DNA of 27,634 nt from a virus: positions 1 to 27,634 of the IMG/VR virus record IMGVR_UViG_3300036845_000696. One strand, given 5' to 3'. Shown here in pieces: positions 7,321 to 15,616 of this stretch; positions within the stretch are counted from its first letter, which is position 1, and each line of letters begins with the position of its first letter. Made by a program: the position numbers and the translations under genes. The notes beneath the pieces were generated by a model. That model was given only the letters and a program-made list of their open reading frames with translations, ran no database searches and was not told the DNA's origin.

Positions 7321-10300
7321 TTACTGCTGTTTTCTCTCCTTGAAGACCCCCCCGTAAACTGCAAATTTCAGCAGTTCGTCGGCTACTTGTTGCGGGCCGT
7401 AATCGATCTTCAGCTGGAATGTTTCGCACTTGGGCGTCTCGGCTGAACTCGATGCTTTGTAGCGGTCAGAAAACATGGTGATTGAAGGCTCGATGTTGGG
7501 CGGATCCTCGTGGTGGCCGTCATCGAGCGACAGCTGGTCCCATGCCGTGGTGCGGCCCTCGACGGTGACCCCGGCCGCCAGTTCATCGAGCAGCAGGCTG
7601 ACCGCCGGCCGCGCTCCCGCGGCCACGCTCTTGAGAGCGATGTGGACGATCTCGGCAACCTCGCCCGTGTCGCACAGCCCGATGGCGCCTTTAACGTCCC
7701 AGCTGGGATAGGGCGCATACGCGCCCGCGGTCCAGTCCCCGTACACCGCGGCGTCCCGCTTCAGCATCGGCCCGTTGACCGGCGGCCCGATGAGCAGATC
7801 GAATATCCCCGGCGCGGTCTCCACCGACTGCACGCAGCTGGTCCCGCCCTGGATGGCCGCGCGCGGACTCCACAGGCTGCCCGATTCAGGCGGCGCAATC
7901 GGGGACCAGCGGAACCATCCCACCGCTCCATCGGCCACGTAGAGTCCGGTATCTGTGGAGTTCTTCTCGTGCCAGGTCACGTAGGTGCCGGCCAGGCTGT
8001 AGAGCGCCGCGCCGATCCCTCCCGTGCTCACCTTCACGAACTGGTCGCCGATGGGGAACCCCTCCTCGATGTAGCCGTTCGACGGATCGAAGGAAAACAC
8101 CTTGGACTTGTTCGAGAAGCCGTGGAACGTGGAACCTACCATGCACAGGGCGTCGTAGTTGGCCAGACCCACGTTCTCCATGTACATGCGCGGCGCCAGG
8201 AAGGGAGGCGTCCCCGTCCCGTCGCCCAGGATGATGTAGGTATTCGAGACGCAGAACACCACCAGGCCGCCGCCCGATACCGTGATCGATTTCAGACGGA
8301 TGGGCTGCTCGGGCAGCTGGAAGTAGTTGCCCGGCGGGAACGACTCGTTGCCGTTGCCGGTCACCGTGTCCGGTCCTCCGGAGTAGATCACGTAGCTGCC
8401 GTTGATCATCCAGATGCGGCCGCAGTGGTACTCCGGACAGGTCGCCGTCGCCGGCGGCGGCGTGGCCAGCGTGCTGCCCGCTGTGGAACCAGGCGCGGCT
8501 ATCTCGGCATTGAGCATCTGGTCGGAATTGGTGTCGGTGTAGATCCAGATCTGGCCGGCGCCGGGGTTGGGAAACTCGTCGTCGTAAAGCAGCACGGACC
8601 CGTCCTGGGCGGTGCGCCACAGGATGATGGTGTCGTACTGCGGATCGGCCAGCCCTGCGCCCTGGATCACGGCCAGCTGGCCGGCGGCCAGGGTCAGCGG
8701 CGCGCTGGTGGGGCTGGGATTCGAGATGTAGCCGGTGATCGAGTTCTTGCCCGAGTACGCCCACTGCCACGCGCCCGTGCTGGCCGGGCTGTAGGGCCCG
8801 GCGTTGAGCCACATCTGGCTGCCGTCAGGAGTGGTCGATCCGGTGCCGCCGGTAGACCACGAGGGCGCGGCCGTGCCCGACTCGCCCAGCTGCTGCGGCC
8901 TTTCGATGTTGCCGTTGGTGTCAATGACCCTGGTATCCAGGCTGAGAGTCGCGGATGCCGGCCATGAATTCTGCGCGCCGGTATTTGTCCATACCACCGT
9001 GGAGTCAGAAACCGTCGTCCCCAGTCCGTTTGTCCATTGCGGAGGGTTGGCCCCGCTGGTTCCGGCCGTGGTACAGGTGAAGACCTGGGTGACGGTCACC
9101 GTAGTGGTGGTGAGGATGAAGTACGGCGGATAAGGAACGCTCTGCCCCTGGGTGATGGTGTAGGTAAACGTCACCAGCACCACCGCTCCCACCGCATACG
9201 CAGTGCTGGCCATCCAGGTCGCCGGGCCGAGATTTGTCCACACCGCGGTTCCCCCAGCTTCGGCCGTGGTTCCCCCTAAAGTTGTATTCCACGCAGGCGC
9301 TGCGCTGCCCGTGGTTCCCGCCGTGGTCAGCTGCTGCAGGTTGCCGTTGGAGTCGAGGATGATGAATGCCCCCGAAGGCGCGTACCAGGTACTCGCCGCC
9401 CAGTGGTGATAAATGCTGGGGGCCGCCGCCGTGGTCACCAGCGGCGGATCTGTCGGTGCCGCGCCGCCCAAGTTCTGGAGCGCGCTGCCCATGTTCACCC
9501 ATTGATTGCCGCCGTCCTGGGTGACCAGCCCCTGGGTCGTGTTCCAGGCCGGCTCAGTGCTTCCGGTTATGCCCGTGCCCGTACTCGCGGTTCCGGTCTC
9601 CACCGAGTATGGCGTGACGGGCGGATTGCCGCCCGAGGCCAGTATCGTGTAATGCATCTTGATGCCGCTGTCGTCTGCCACCGTGTAGGGCGTTGTCCCG
9701 TTCGCGCTGGGAACCGTGGTCAGCCCGGCAAGCGTCAGCGCGATGTTGCTCTTGATCTCGAGCGGCGTGGAAGGACTAAAGTAGAGCGATACCTTGCGGG
9801 TTCCCACGGGCGAAGGGAGGGACTCGACCTGGATGTTGACTATCGTCGCGGTCTGCGCGCCTATCGACAATTGCAGGTTGCCGTTCGAGTCCACGATATA
9901 AGCGCCCGTAGCGAATGCCGTCGATCCGGCCCATGATTTCTGGCTGCGCACCCACTTCATGGTCTTGGCGCCATCGGCGATGTAGAGCACCGATCCGATG
10001 CCGAGGAAGCGCGCATGGGCGGCGGCGGAACTCTTGGCGGCGATCAGCAGTTTCTGGTTGGCCGTCGCATCGTAGATGTTGCCGTCGCGGCCGTCGTAGA
10101 TCACGCGCAGGACTTCCTGGTTGTCGCGCACCCACTTGAATGCGTACCAGGAGTAGCCGGGAGGAAAACTGCTCGAGTTGTACACCGAGGATCCCGCCCG
10201 GCGCACATCGGTCAGCCGCGGCGAGATCTCGCGGTTGATGCCGTCGATCATCGAATCGAAGCGGCTGGCCGAGTAGAATTTTCGGTAAAGATAGGGCACA

Positions 10301-10419
10301 TCGGCATCGCGCAGCGGGCTGCGCTGGGTCCACAGGCCGGTGAACTGCGCGTCCATCGACAGGGCTGCATACTCGCTAGGCTCTACCGTCGCGCCGGCCT
10401 GCGCCAGAGAGCTAGGCAT
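7321..10419 (-). CDS. Large tail protein (tail-tube B / tail-hub-like) with internal repeats
   Basis: This 1032-aa protein starts at ATG 10419, 8 nt inside the preceding gene, with only a weak SD, so it is probably coupled. The N-terminal 160 residues and the C-terminal half (from about 560) look like the beta-rich body of T7 gp12-type nozzle proteins, an assignment made from length and from its place after two connector-like genes. Between about residues 164 and 541 it carries repeated modules of the form 'DSNGN-Q ... GTTGSAAPAWNTT-GGTT-DGG--W-N-G'. The clearest copies are at about 279-311, 341-399, 402-481 and 485-541. Such modules are frequent in surface-exposed virion proteins, so it may also bind the host surface. 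No separate tail-fibre gene is obvious in the window. Confidence 0.7.
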   Translation of the reverse strand: MPSSLAQAGATVEPSEYAALSMDAQFTGLWTQRSPLRDADVPYLYRKFYSASRFDSMIDGINREISPRLTDVRRAGSSVYNSSSFPPGYSWYAFKWVRDNQEVLRVIYDGRDGNIYDATANQKLLIAAKSSAAAHARFLGIGSVLYIADGAKTMKWVRSQKSWAGSTAFATGAYIVDSNGNLQLSIGAQTATIVNIQVESLPSPVGTRKVSLYFSPSTPLEIKSNIALTLAGLTTVPSANGTTPYTVADDSGIKMHYTILASGGNPPVTPYSVETGTASTGTGITGSTEPAWNTTQGLVTQDGGNQWVNMGSALQNLGGAAPTDPPLVTTAAAPSIYHHWAASTWYAPSGAFIILDSNGNLQQLTTAGTTGSAAPAWNTTLGGTTAEAGGTAVWTNLGPATWMASTAYAVGAVVLVTFTYTITQGQSVPYPPYFILTTTTVTVTQVFTCTTAGTSGANPPQWTNGLGTTVSDSTVVWTNTGAQNSWPASATLSLDTRVIDTNGNIERPQQLGESGTAAPSWSTGGTGSTTPDGSQMWLNAGPYSPASTGAWQWAYSGKNSITGYISNPSPTSAPLTLAAGQLAVIQGAGLADPQYDTIILWRTAQDGSVLLYDDEFPNPGAGQIWIYTDTNSDQMLNAEIAAPGSTAGSTLATPPPATATCPEYHCGRIWMINGSYVIYSGGPDTVTGNGNESFPPGNYFQLPEQPIRLKSITVSGGGLVVFCVSNTYIILGDGTGTPPFLAPRMYMENVGLANYDALCMVGSTFHGFSNKSKVFSFDPSNGYIEEGFPIGDQFVKVSTGGIGAALYSLAGTYVTWHEKNSTDTGLYVADGAVGWFRWSPIAPPESGSLWSPRAAIQGGTSCVQSVETAPGIFDLLIGPPVNGPMLKRDAAVYGDWTAGAYAPYPSWDVKGAIGLCDTGEVAEIVHIALKSVAAGARPAVSLLLDELAAGVTVEGRTTAWDQLSLDDGHHEDPPNIEPSITMFSDRYKASSSAETPKCETFQLKIDYGPQQVADELLKFAVYGGVFKERKQQ

Positions 10420-11116
10420 TGCGGCCGCCGATCCCGCCCTGCACCGCGCCCTGGCTGCGTATGGCGGTGCGGGTGAACTCCAGCCACTCGCCCATGAAGA
10501 TGATCTTGGACTGGTCGTCCAGCCCGTCCTGGGCGGCGATCAGATCGGAGACGAACCGCTTCTCCCAGATAGGAAAACGCGCATCGTTGACCAGCATGCC
10601 CGCCCAGGCCAACATGCCGGTGTAGAAGATGTGCGCGAACTCATCGGGCGCGGTGCCCAGCGGCTGCGCGTAGCCGGTTATGATGGGAGGCTTCTGCTGG
10701 TAATCGAAGAAAGCCGTGTACGCCTGGTCGGGAACGGCATTGAACCTGAGCGTGATGTTGCCCTGGTTGTCGTCGTACTGCGGAGCCACTTTGGTGGGCT
10801 GCTTTTTCATGCCCGTTTTGGCCAGCGTGGTCTCACCGTTGAGCTCGTAGGTCTTGCCCTGGCTGTCGAGCATCCACTGCGTCTCGATATGGCCGAGGGC
10901 GGGCAGGCTGATCACGTAGTCGGTGCCTCCCACGGTGGAGATCGGAAGAGACAGGTTGAAACGATTGAACCGCCACACGAACGGAGGGCCGAGCATGATG
11001 TTGAGGATGATCTGCGCGATGCCGAGGCCCGGCTGCATATTGTTCACGCTCAGGGTCTGCTGCTTGATGTAGGCGCGGCAGAATGTGATCCCGTCCTGTA
11101 CCGTGAGCGTCTGCAT
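10412..11116 (-). CDS. Connector / tail adaptor protein, paralogue of the next gene
   Basis: This 234-aa protein starts at ATG 11116 behind AGGTGG. Residues about 140-170 read YQQKPPIITGYAQPLG-APDEFAHIFYTG, nearly the same as a block in the neighbouring 330-aa protein (YQLDPPIFTNYAQLLT-IPDSFSHHFQDG). The N-terminal part (GLGIAQIILNIMLGPPFVWRFNR) also parallels that protein's 'MAELITERFNWKFNR' stretch. Tandem related proteins after the capsid gene and before a large tail protein suggest head-tail adaptors or tail-tube components such as T7 gp11. The gene follows a stem-loop in the 34-nt spacer. The structural role is inferred. Confidence 0.66.
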   Translation of the reverse strand: MQTLTVQDGITFCRAYIKQQTLSVNNMQPGLGIAQIILNIMLGPPFVWRFNRFNLSLPISTVGGTDYVISLPALGHIETQWMLDSQGKTYELNGETTLAKTGMKKQPTKVAPQYDDNQGNITLRFNAVPDQAYTAFFDYQQKPPIITGYAQPLGTAPDEFAHIFYTGMLAWAGMLVNDARFPIWEKRFVSDLIAAQDGLDDQSKIIFMGEWLEFTRTAIRSQGAVQGGIGGRNA

Positions 11117-11129
11117 GGAAATCCACCTG

Positions 11130-11161
11130 TAGCCTTGTAGCCTTGTATTTCTACAAAGGCT
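11130..11161 (-). promoter_or_regulatory. Stem-loop between paralogous connector genes
   Basis: Bases 11139-11161 form arms AGCCTTGTA and TACAAAGGCT around TTTC, with one bulged base, next to a second direct copy of TAGCCTTG. The hairpin includes the stop codon of the upstream 330-aa gene and ends about 20 nt before the SD of the next gene. No T-tract follows, so it more likely modulates coupling or mRNA stability than terminates transcription. Confidence 0.4.
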
Positions 11162-12143
11162 GGTCTGCCGTGTACGGACCCTTCCATCCCCAGCGGCTTT
11201 CTACAGCCGAGGTCTGCGGTATCAGCCCGTAGGAATTCATCTCGTGGTCTCCCTGCTTGATCATTCCCTCCATGCTTCTCATCCAGCGCACCCACGCCGC
11301 ATCGCCGCGCGCCTTGTCGGCGGGATTGGGGCTGGCGATCAGGCACATCGCCTCGAGACCATCCTGAAAGTGGTGCGAGAAGCTGTCCGGAATCGGCGTC
11401 AGCAGCTGCGCGTAGTTGGTGAAGATCGGCGGATCGAGCTGATAGCTCGGTATCAGCTGGTAGGTCGGGCCCGTGGCATTGGGAAGGAAATCGACGCGGA
11501 ACCCCTGCGAGTCGCCGCTTACCACCGTCCAGGTGCAGGTGCCGTCCGTGACCGTGACCCCCTCGAGGCTATTGGCCGGCGCGGCCGGCGCCGTTAAGCC
11601 CGTCGTCCCGAATGCGGTCAGCACCAGGTAATTCCCGCTGCCGTCGATCATGTTCATGAGCGGATTCTGGCCCGCAGGGCCGGCCGGCGCGATCAGCGGG
11701 TAAAACACCTTTCCCGGCCCCGGCCATCGCCCCCAGGTCATGTTGCGGTTGTACATCCAGGCGATGCGCGTCGGCCGCCAGCGGGGCACGCTGGTGCGCG
11801 TCAGCTGCCGCACCCAGCTGATCGGGCCGTCCCAGTTCAGCGGCTTGGGGTAGGACGTATTGTTGATGTCCACGATGTCGCAGTCGTCCCCCCAGCCGAT
11901 GATGCCCCCGGCCTGCGTGGCCTGGGGATAATCCTGCTGCCACGAGTTGGTGTAGATGGGAGCCGCTACCGCGCGGTTGAACTTCCAGTTGAAGCGTTCG
12001 GTGATCAGTTCGGCCATCGCCTGGCTGGCGAGGTTCAGCGCCAGGTCGTCGGCATAGCCGGAAGGCAGGTTGCGCGGATCCGGAATTCCTTTTGCGGCCA
12101 GGACATTGTATGTGGCCTGCAGCGAAATAGTCGACATCGCCAT
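11151..12143 (-). CDS. Connector / tail adaptor protein, 330 aa
   Basis: The start is ATG 12143 (MAMSTISLQ...), behind AAGGAT with about 7-nt spacing. A longer open frame to 12218 lies inside a terminator-like hairpin and is rejected. It shares the 'DPPIFTNYAQ...PDSFSHHFQDG' block (about residues 255-290) with the 234-aa gene that follows, and both end in a helix-rich segment. The middle contains an extra domain (about 60-240) with WV-RQ, PRWRP and 'PGPGKVFYP' stretches that the smaller paralogue lacks. As the first gene after an internal terminator it may be made at a level different from the capsid protein. A head-completion or tail-adaptor role fits its position. Confidence 0.65.
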   Translation of the reverse strand: MAMSTISLQATYNVLAAKGIPDPRNLPSGYADDLALNLASQAMAELITERFNWKFNRAVAAPIYTNSWQQDYPQATQAGGIIGWGDDCDIVDINNTSYPKPLNWDGPISWVRQLTRTSVPRWRPTRIAWMYNRNMTWGRWPGPGKVFYPLIAPAGPAGQNPLMNMIDGSGNYLVLTAFGTTGLTAPAAPANSLEGVTVTDGTCTWTVVSGDSQGFRVDFLPNATGPTYQLIPSYQLDPPIFTNYAQLLTPIPDSFSHHFQDGLEAMCLIASPNPADKARGDAAWVRWMRSMEGMIKQGDHEMNSYGLIPQTSAVESRWGWKGPYTADQPL

Positions 12144-12161
12144 GTGAAAATCCTTCCCGAC

Positions 12162-12207
12162 AAAGAACAAGGCCCGGTTAGGGGGGACATTTCCCGGCCG
12201 GGCCTTG
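12162..12207 (-). terminator. Terminator-like hairpin upstream of the connector genes
   Basis: On the minus strand AAGGCCCGG pairs with CCGGGCCTT, with a GC-rich inner loop, followed by GTTCTTTG. The T-tract is interrupted, so termination is probably partial. It lies in the 105-bp gap between the 206-aa gene and the 330-aa connector gene and would lower downstream transcription. Confidence 0.5.
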
Positions 12208-12248
12208 GGTTCTCCCACTCGAAACCGGGGGGGAGGAACGACGCGAAA

Positions 12249-12869
12249 TTACGCTCTGGCGCCCAGGCGATTGTCGAGGCCCTGCGCGTAGCTGTCGCAT
12301 GGCCGCGGCATCAGCACTTCCTGGCCGTCGCCGCTCATGAATGTGAAGGTCACTCCGCAGTGCATGGGCGCCGCCGCCTCGGGCGTCAGCTTGTCTGCGG
12401 CCAACTCCAGCAGGCGGTCAAATTCCCTGCGGTCTTCCATGTACCTGGCCACGCGCGCGGTAGCCTGCTCCTTCAATTCGCCAGGGCGCGGATTGCGCGC
12501 CATGTTCCGCTCGTTGGGAGAAAACACGCGCAGGCGGCAGATCGTGCAGGTAATCAGCTGCGTGCGATGGTCGGGCATGATCACCACGTTGAGCGCGGCC
12601 TGCCCCTTGCCTCCGTAGGGGTTCTTGGGCGATCCCCCCTGGCGGTGCGTACAGGCCCTGGCCACGCGCGCGATCTCTTCCCGATCCGTGGCCAGCTGCG
12701 TCTGGCGCTGCGCGTTCTGCCGGATCTTCTGGTCGCGCCTGGCCTTCCAGTCCTCCACTTCGCCGCGCGTCTTGTCGAGCGTCATGCGCGCCGCTTCCAG
12801 CTGTACCTGTGCGGTCTCGAGGTTGATAGCCTCGAGCTCTGCCTTGACCTGGTCGGCTGACTTGGGCAT
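12249..12869 (-). CDS. Coiled-coil protein with Cys/His pairs downstream of capsid
   Basis: The gene encodes 206 aa from ATG 12869 behind GGGAGGA. Residues 1-70 are a strongly charged helix (VKAELEAINLETAQVQLEAA...), predicted coiled coil. Residues about 73-115 contain CTH, then TCTICRL, so C/H pairs that could bind a metal. A second helix runs about 128-165. It lies just after the capsid gene and its terminator. Coiled-coil proteins beside the capsid gene can be scaffolding or decoration proteins, but scaffolds usually precede the capsid gene, so I leave the function open. Confidence 0.65.
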   Translation of the reverse strand: MPKSADQVKAELEAINLETAQVQLEAARMTLDKTRGEVEDWKARRDQKIRQNAQRQTQLATDREEIARVARACTHRQGGSPKNPYGGKGQAALNVVIMPDHRTQLITCTICRLRVFSPNERNMARNPRPGELKEQATARVARYMEDRREFDRLLELAADKLTPEAAAPMHCGVTFTFMSGDGQEVLMPRPCDSYAQGLDNRLGARA

Positions 12870-12891
12870 CTGAATTCCTCCCTGGGAGAAT

Positions 12892-12950
12892 AAAAAAGGC
12901 GGCAGCAGGGGAAAGTGAATGAGCCCCCGTAAAGGCTCCCTCTGCTGCCT
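12892..12950 (-). terminator. Rho-independent terminator after the capsid gene
   Basis: The minus-strand transcript would form GGCAGCAG...CTGCTGCC, with additional GGGA/TCCC pairing inside, then GCC and six U residues. It begins 5 nt after the capsid stop codon. A leaky terminator after the capsid gene would raise capsid mRNA over downstream genes, a common phage arrangement. Confidence 0.75.
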
Positions 12951-12954
12951 GCGA

Positions 12955-14139
12955 CTAAGTTGTCTGGGGAACCGTGACGGCGATGCGCGCGCGGCTGGTG
13001 GATGCCGGATCGGGCGGTAAACCTATGCCCAGCACGGCGTTGTAGCCTGTTCCGGCCATGATGAGGCCGTTCGGATCGTAAGCCGTTTTGGCCACGTACT
13101 CGCCCGCCCACAGATTCATATTTTTCCAGCTGGGATCGATCTTGGTGTGGCGCTTATTGGGGAAATTCACGAACACGATGGCATCGCGGCCGGCCAGGTA
13201 GGTGGAGATGCCGGTCAGTCCGCTGGACTGCCAGTTGGCGTACTGCGTCTGGTTGGTCGACTGCCGCCAGTGAGCCCCAAACAGGTCGAGGATGCGGGTC
13301 GGTTCCCTGCCCTCGGTATCGGTGGTCAACGATTCCAGCTTGACCTGGCCGGCATCGGTGCGCTTCCAGATATCGACCACGCTGTTATTGGTCTGGTCGA
13401 TCATTGCATCGCCAACCAGGAACGGATGGATAGACCCGGTGAACGCGCCCGAATCCATGGGCAGAACCGTCGCGCCCAGAAGCGACTGCGGCATCTGCTC
13501 GATGATGTTGGTGGTGAAATGGTAGGGGGTGGTCAGCGCGTCCTGGTTGCCGGTGCGCGGATCGTAGGTGCGCAGGTAGTCGAACATGTACATGACCAGG
13601 TCGTCGATGGTCAGGCCCAGCTGGTAGGCCATGATCTTGCGGTTCTCCTCGAGGTCGTTGGAGATCGAGGTCATGAACGCCAGGTCGGAGATGTTGTTGT
13701 AATTGGCCCACTGCCCCACCACGATGTCCCTGAAGTTGACGTTGATGGTCTCGGGCGAATTGATCGTTCCCTCGGTCTGCTGGGTCGTATCCGCAGGCAG
13801 CGGGATCGACATGAAATTCCTGAAAGTCTGGCCCGACTTCTCGGGCAGATCCATGTGCGTGCACATGAGCAGTTTGTTCAGGAACATGTACAGCCACTGC
13901 ATGAAAACGCGGTTGTAGTGGATGGTGAGCCGGGCCTGCGGCATGTTGGCGCTGGTCTGTGCCGCAGGGCTGGGACCGTCAGAAAAGGTCAGGTGGTGCG
14001 CGGCGGCCGCCGCGCTCTGCATCAGGAGAGATCCGGTGACGGCAATCGCGCCGCCGGTTGCAGCGAGCAGCTGCAGCATCGGCCAGAAAAGATTCCGCAC
14101 CAGCCACAGAGATAGGGAGATCTGTGTCCTTGCCCTCAT
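12955..14139 (-). CDS. Major capsid protein, N4-gp56-like, with hydrophobic N-terminus
   Basis: This 394-aa protein starts at ATG 14139 behind a strong AAGGAGA SD. From about residue 90 the pattern SGQTFRNFMSIPLPADTTQQTEG...INVNFRDIVVGQWANYNNISDLAFMTS...ENRKIMAYQLGLTIDDLV resembles the N4-gp56-type HK97-fold capsid family. The first ~48 residues are odd: a basic start, then LWLVRNLFWPMLQLLAATG and an Ala-rich end (SAAAAAHH), much like a signal peptide or membrane anchor. Internal ATGs near residues 40 and 66 have no good SD, so the long form is favoured. A strong terminator follows the gene. The family call is from pattern memory and not from a search. Confidence 0.78.
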   Translation of the reverse strand: MRARTQISLSLWLVRNLFWPMLQLLAATGGAIAVTGSLLMQSAAAAAHHLTFSDGPSPAAQTSANMPQARLTIHYNRVFMQWLYMFLNKLLMCTHMDLPEKSGQTFRNFMSIPLPADTTQQTEGTINSPETINVNFRDIVVGQWANYNNISDLAFMTSISNDLEENRKIMAYQLGLTIDDLVMYMFDYLRTYDPRTGNQDALTTPYHFTTNIIEQMPQSLLGATVLPMDSGAFTGSIHPFLVGDAMIDQTNNSVVDIWKRTDAGQVKLESLTTDTEGREPTRILDLFGAHWRQSTNQTQYANWQSSGLTGISTYLAGRDAIVFVNFPNKRHTKIDPSWKNMNLWAGEYVAKTAYDPNGLIMAGTGYNAVLGIGLPPDPASTSRARIAVTVPQTT

Positions 14140-14154
14140 TTTCGGTCTCCTTGC

Positions 14155-14964
14155 CTAAGCCGAGGCTTGGGCGGATCCGAAATAGTATTCGCACGCTTCC
14201 GCAAAATCCTTGTCGTTCCGGTTGATCAAATCCCTGGATTTGGCCAGCGGCATGGTGCGGATCTCTACTTCGGAGTATTTCAGGGTTCGCGTGGGCGCGG
14301 CCTGCCGCTGGAAGCCGGTGCTCCTGCTGCCGGTGGCAAATCGCGTTGATCTTTGCTGCCCGTCGCGCTGAACCTGAGTCTCCGCAGGAAACGTGTTGGG
14401 GGCGGGGGGTTCGCCGTTCTCCACCAGGACTCCCTGCAGGCGCAGGTTGTGCAGCGCCCTGGTCAGGTATTCCCCGGTGATGTGGCCCAGGCTTCCGCCG
14501 GCCAGCTTCAGCGCCTCTGCTGCCAGCAGGCGCCGGTTGGCCGGATGAGAATAAAAATCGGTGCGCTCGTTCTCCCAGGATTCGGCCACACGCTGGAAGT
14601 TTTCAAGAACCATCTGCTCGGGATTGAGGCCGGTGTGCGCCTCGAGCAGCACGGCGATGGCCTGGCCGGATTTCTCCGGATCCTCGAGATCCGAGGTGGC
14701 CTGCATCACCTGGTCGGGAGTGATGCGCCTGGGGAGGCTGGGAAGAGGCGGCGCAGTCGATGTGGCCGGGGCCGCCTTGCGGTTCATGATGGCAATCTGG
14801 GCGTTCGCGTTCTGCTGCGCCAGTTTGCGCAGAACCTCTTCCTGGTCTTTGCCATAGGTGTAGATCGGGTGGGTGCCGTCCTCGAGATCGGTCACCCAGC
14901 AGACTGAATCCGGCTCAACCGGCTGTCCGTTCGGCCTGGTGTCTGTCCAAAAACCTTTCACCAT
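14155..14964 (-). CDS. Protein upstream of capsid, candidate scaffold
   Basis: I use ATG 14964 (269 aa), which has GGAG 4 nt upstream. An ATG at 14985 would add seven residues without an SD. It overlaps the end of the 147-aa gene by 50 nt. Residues 1-35 read as a small folded start (KGFWTDTRPNGQPVEP...CWVTD), then a helical Gln/Ala/Asn-rich region, a Pro-rich patch near 70-80, a helical core (about 85-180) and a low-complexity, Arg/Ser/Gln-rich tail. Its place directly before the major capsid gene (15-nt gap) is typical of scaffolding or protease-scaffold proteins. I see no protease motif. The role is inferred only from position and composition. Confidence 0.62.
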   Translation of the reverse strand: MVKGFWTDTRPNGQPVEPDSVCWVTDLEDGTHPIYTYGKDQEEVLRKLAQQNANAQIAIMNRKAAPATSTAPPLPSLPRRITPDQVMQATSDLEDPEKSGQAIAVLLEAHTGLNPEQMVLENFQRVAESWENERTDFYSHPANRRLLAAEALKLAGGSLGHITGEYLTRALHNLRLQGVLVENGEPPAPNTFPAETQVQRDGQQRSTRFATGSRSTGFQRQAAPTRTLKYSEVEIRTMPLAKSRDLINRNDKDFAEACEYYFGSAQASA

Positions 14965-15358
14965 CCAACTCCGCGATCTCGGCATCGATCAGCTGCGAGA
15001 ATTCCACCAGTGCGCGGCGATACATCGCGATATATGCCCACCGCTGGGAAATCTCGGCTGCCCTGCCCAGGGGATCTTGTTCGGAGTCTATTCTTGCTGA
15101 TTCAATATGGGTTTCGAGCGTCTTTTTCAGCGTCCGTTCAATAATCGCCAACACCCCCGAGGCTTTGGACTCCTTCAGGAGCTCCCGGTCTGCCCTGGTG
15201 ATCGGGCCCGTTCCCGCGGCCGGCGCGCCGCGCGCGACCAGGTTCTCGAGGCCGGCAAAGCCGTATTCCGCCGCTTCCATGCCGTCGCGCACCTGGCGCA
15301 GATCATCGGTAAGCGGTTCGCCTGACAGGTACTTCTCGAGATTGGATTTCTCGGTCAT
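14915..15358 (-). CDS. Hypothetical helical protein, 147 aa
   Basis: The frame starts at ATG 15358, 9 nt after the stop of the 78-aa gene, with no convincing SD. It ends inside the next gene. The product is acidic and helical, with segments around 1-45 (NLEKYLSGEPLTDDLRQVRDG), 60-95 and 100-135 joined by a Gly/Ala turn near 45-55. It has no Cys, membrane segment or known motif. Like the 78-aa gene before it, it begins MTEK, which may reflect a duplicated start region. It lies two genes upstream of the capsid gene and could be a head-assembly protein, but the sequence does not show this. Confidence 0.6.
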   Translation of the reverse strand: MTEKSNLEKYLSGEPLTDDLRQVRDGMEAAEYGFAGLENLVARGAPAAGTGPITRADRELLKESKASGVLAIIERTLKKTLETHIESARIDSEQDPLGRAAEISQRWAYIAMYRRALVEFSQLIDAEIAELDGERFLDRHQAERTAG

Positions 15359-15367
15359 CGCGTCTGC

Positions 15368-15604
15368 TTATCTGGGGGGAATCCACATAAGTTCCCCGCT
15401 TTTACCGAGATAAACTACTCCTCCTGACACCAACAGAAAATCCTTAAGCTGGTTAATAGTCAGATCATTGGGAGCAATGCAGAATCCGCCGCGCAGCGTC
15501 CAGATACCGGTATTCAGGTAATCGGCATATTGCCCGATCACGCACTTTTTCGTTAGTTTCGTTGAATCCACGTTCATTCCTGTATTCGTGAATTTTTCGG
15601 TCAT
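15368..15604 (-). CDS. Small hypothetical protein, 78 aa
   Basis: ATG 15604 follows a GGGGGGA SD, with the upstream stop only 13 nt away. The product is mixed in character: a polar N-terminal 20 residues, then a beta-like CVIGQYADYLNTGIWTLRGGFCIA and a C-terminal helix-strand (INQLKDFLLVSGGVVYLGK). The local DNA is more AT-rich than its neighbours, and Asn, Thr and Lys are frequent, which hints at a separate origin. No domain is recognised. It is flanked by a zinc-ribbon gene and the 147-aa gene in the same operon. Confidence 0.62.
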   Translation of the reverse strand: MTEKFTNTGMNVDSTKLTKKCVIGQYADYLNTGIWTLRGGFCIAPNDLTINQLKDFLLVSGGVVYLGKSGELMWIPPR

Positions 15605-15616
15605 ACAATCCCCCCT

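Noticed and set aside
7510-8967. Plus-strand open frame of 485 codons opposite the tail gene
   Set aside because: It is Arg/Gly/Ala/Val-rich with no SD, and lies wholly antisense to a well-supported gene; long antisense frames are expected in GC-rich DNA.
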